Shown: positions 63,431-64,000 of the stretch, piece by piece | Layout of the letters: every line of letters starts with the position of its first letter | How positions within the stretch are numbered: the stretch's first letter is position 1 | Origin: CBDCUE01 sp965222515 | GTDB taxonomy: Bacteria > Pseudomonadota > Alphaproteobacteria > Rickettsiales > JABIRX01 | Length of the DNA: 64,000 nt | Direction of reading: 5' to 3' | NCBI GenBank assembly: GCA_965222515.1 | Contig: CBDCUE010000012.1 | Span: 1-64,000, forward strand | Translations under genes and position numbers: made by a program | The notes under the pieces: model-generated | Told to the model about the DNA's origin: nothing | The model's input: only the letters and a program-made list of their open reading frames with translations | The model's database searches: none

Positions 63431-64000
63431 TAATATAAATGTTTTTTTTCAGGAAATTTTTCTTTTTTTACTTCTTCACTGTATTTTTTTACAGCTTGCT
63501 TAATATTTTTAGATAAATCAGCATATTTTTTAACAAATTTTGCTGTTTTATCACAAATACCCAATAAATCGTCAGTGACTAACACTTGCCCATCACATTT
63601 TTTTGATGCCCCAATAGCAATAGTAATTATTTCTGGCAATTCTTCAACTATTTGATCTGCAATATTTTCTTTTATAGCCTCTAACACTAAAATTTTTGCT
63701 CCTGCTTTAGCAACAGCTTTTGCATCATTGATAATTTTGTCTTTATCGGTTTGCACTTTATAACCACCATAAATATTCACCGATTGTGGTTGTAAACCAA
63801 TATGGGCTACTACCAATACCCCTCTGTTACTTAAAAAATCAATAGTTTCTGCCATTTCTATCCCTCCTTCTAGCTTCACACTATCTGCACCTGTTGCTTT
63901 TAAAATTTTACAAGCATTTTTAAAAGCCTGCTCTTTACTTTTTTGATAAGATCCAAAAGGCATATCCACAATAACAAAAGACTTTTTAGTGGCTTTTACC
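63430..64000 (-). CDS. panB: 3-methyl-2-oxobutanoate hydroxymethyltransferase, 5' end outside the window
   Basis: First enzyme of the pantothenate branch, adding hydroxymethyl from methylene-THF to ketoisovalerate. The frame is open through 64000 (preceded by KATKKSFVIVDMPFGSYQ), so the GTG at 63969 is internal and not the start. Visible are the metal-site region VKLEGG, VVAHIGLQPQS and GGYKVQ, the catalytic Glu in LVLEAIKE, IAIGASKKCDGQVLVTDDLLG and the C-terminal KYADL. About 80 N-terminal residues are missing because of the window edge. Confidence 0.93.
   Translation of the reverse strand, partial: VKATKKSFVIVDMPFGSYQKSKEQAFKNACKILKATGADSVKLEGGIEMAETIDFLSNRGVLVVAHIGLQPQSVNIYGGYKVQTDKDKIINDAKAVAKAGAKILVLEAIKENIADQIVEELPEIITIAIGASKKCDGQVLVTDDLLGICDKTAKFVKKYADLSKNIKQAVKKYSEEVKKEKFPEKKHLY

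Overview
The window is strongly AT-rich (roughly three quarters A+T by eye), with lysine-, asparagine- and isoleucine-rich proteins, short spacers inside operons, few strong Shine-Dalgarno sequences and many gene relics. The tpiA-secG-pyrG cluster, the ppiC/surA-like-rsmA pair, a Tim44-domain protein and a Tyl/FeoAB/NhaA gene content point to a host-associated alphaproteobacterium, most likely Rickettsiales or a similar reduced lineage. That placement is inferred from gene content, not from a marker-gene tree. Unlike classical Rickettsia, it keeps biosynthetic genes: panB, nadC, nadE, pyrE, pyrG, thiE, metX, proC and putA.

Layout. 1-6 kb: end of a membrane protein; a glycerol-1-phosphate dehydrogenase-family gene whose start appears lost at an IS-like end; a MITE-like element; a DinJ/RelB antitoxin with a wrecked toxin; a pteridine-reductase-like SDR; an SLC13 transporter; dusB; then a 101-bp tandem repeat. 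6.4-17.5 kb: core genes rsfS, tpiA (frameshifted in an A10 run), secG, pyrG, an EptA-like phosphoethanolamine transferase, rsmA, ppiC, yaaA, a ThiF/MoeB-like E1 enzyme, xseA, comF and a TRL-like lipoprotein. 17.7-28 kb: feoAB under a recognisable Fur box, a small conserved-looking protein behind a consensus promoter, relics of a cytosine methyltransferase, a cold-shock protein, a YhiN-type flavoprotein, putA, a second MITE copy and rnhB. 28.6-50.5 kb: a membrane protein of unknown role, nadE, Tim44-like, pyrE, an ABC exporter, metX, thiE, grxB, ychF, a restriction-modification protein lacking its methyltransferase core, proC, an autotransporter whose subtilisin triad is lost, a YejA-type peptide-binding protein, gyrA and an AGCS symporter.

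50.9-60.5 kb is an accessory island beginning at the 3' end of tRNA-Thr(GGT). It holds a frameshifted unknown gene, an IS5-type element, a type III restriction-modification operon with an unidentified gene between mod and res, an integrase fragment cut by a second IS5-type element, and that element itself. 60.5-64 kb returns to chromosomal genes: a TylF-type methyltransferase, nhaA, nadC and panB (cut by the window edge).

Themes. Genome decay is visible (toxin, dcm, integrase, araM start), along with homopolymer runs that may need transcriptional or ribosomal slippage (tpiA A10, pyrG A14, two transposases). Small repeats are dispersed: a MITE family with TA flanks, IS-end-like motifs and an 18-bp motif shared by the secG and AGCS leaders. 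The best candidate for an undescribed system is the mod-X-res operon.
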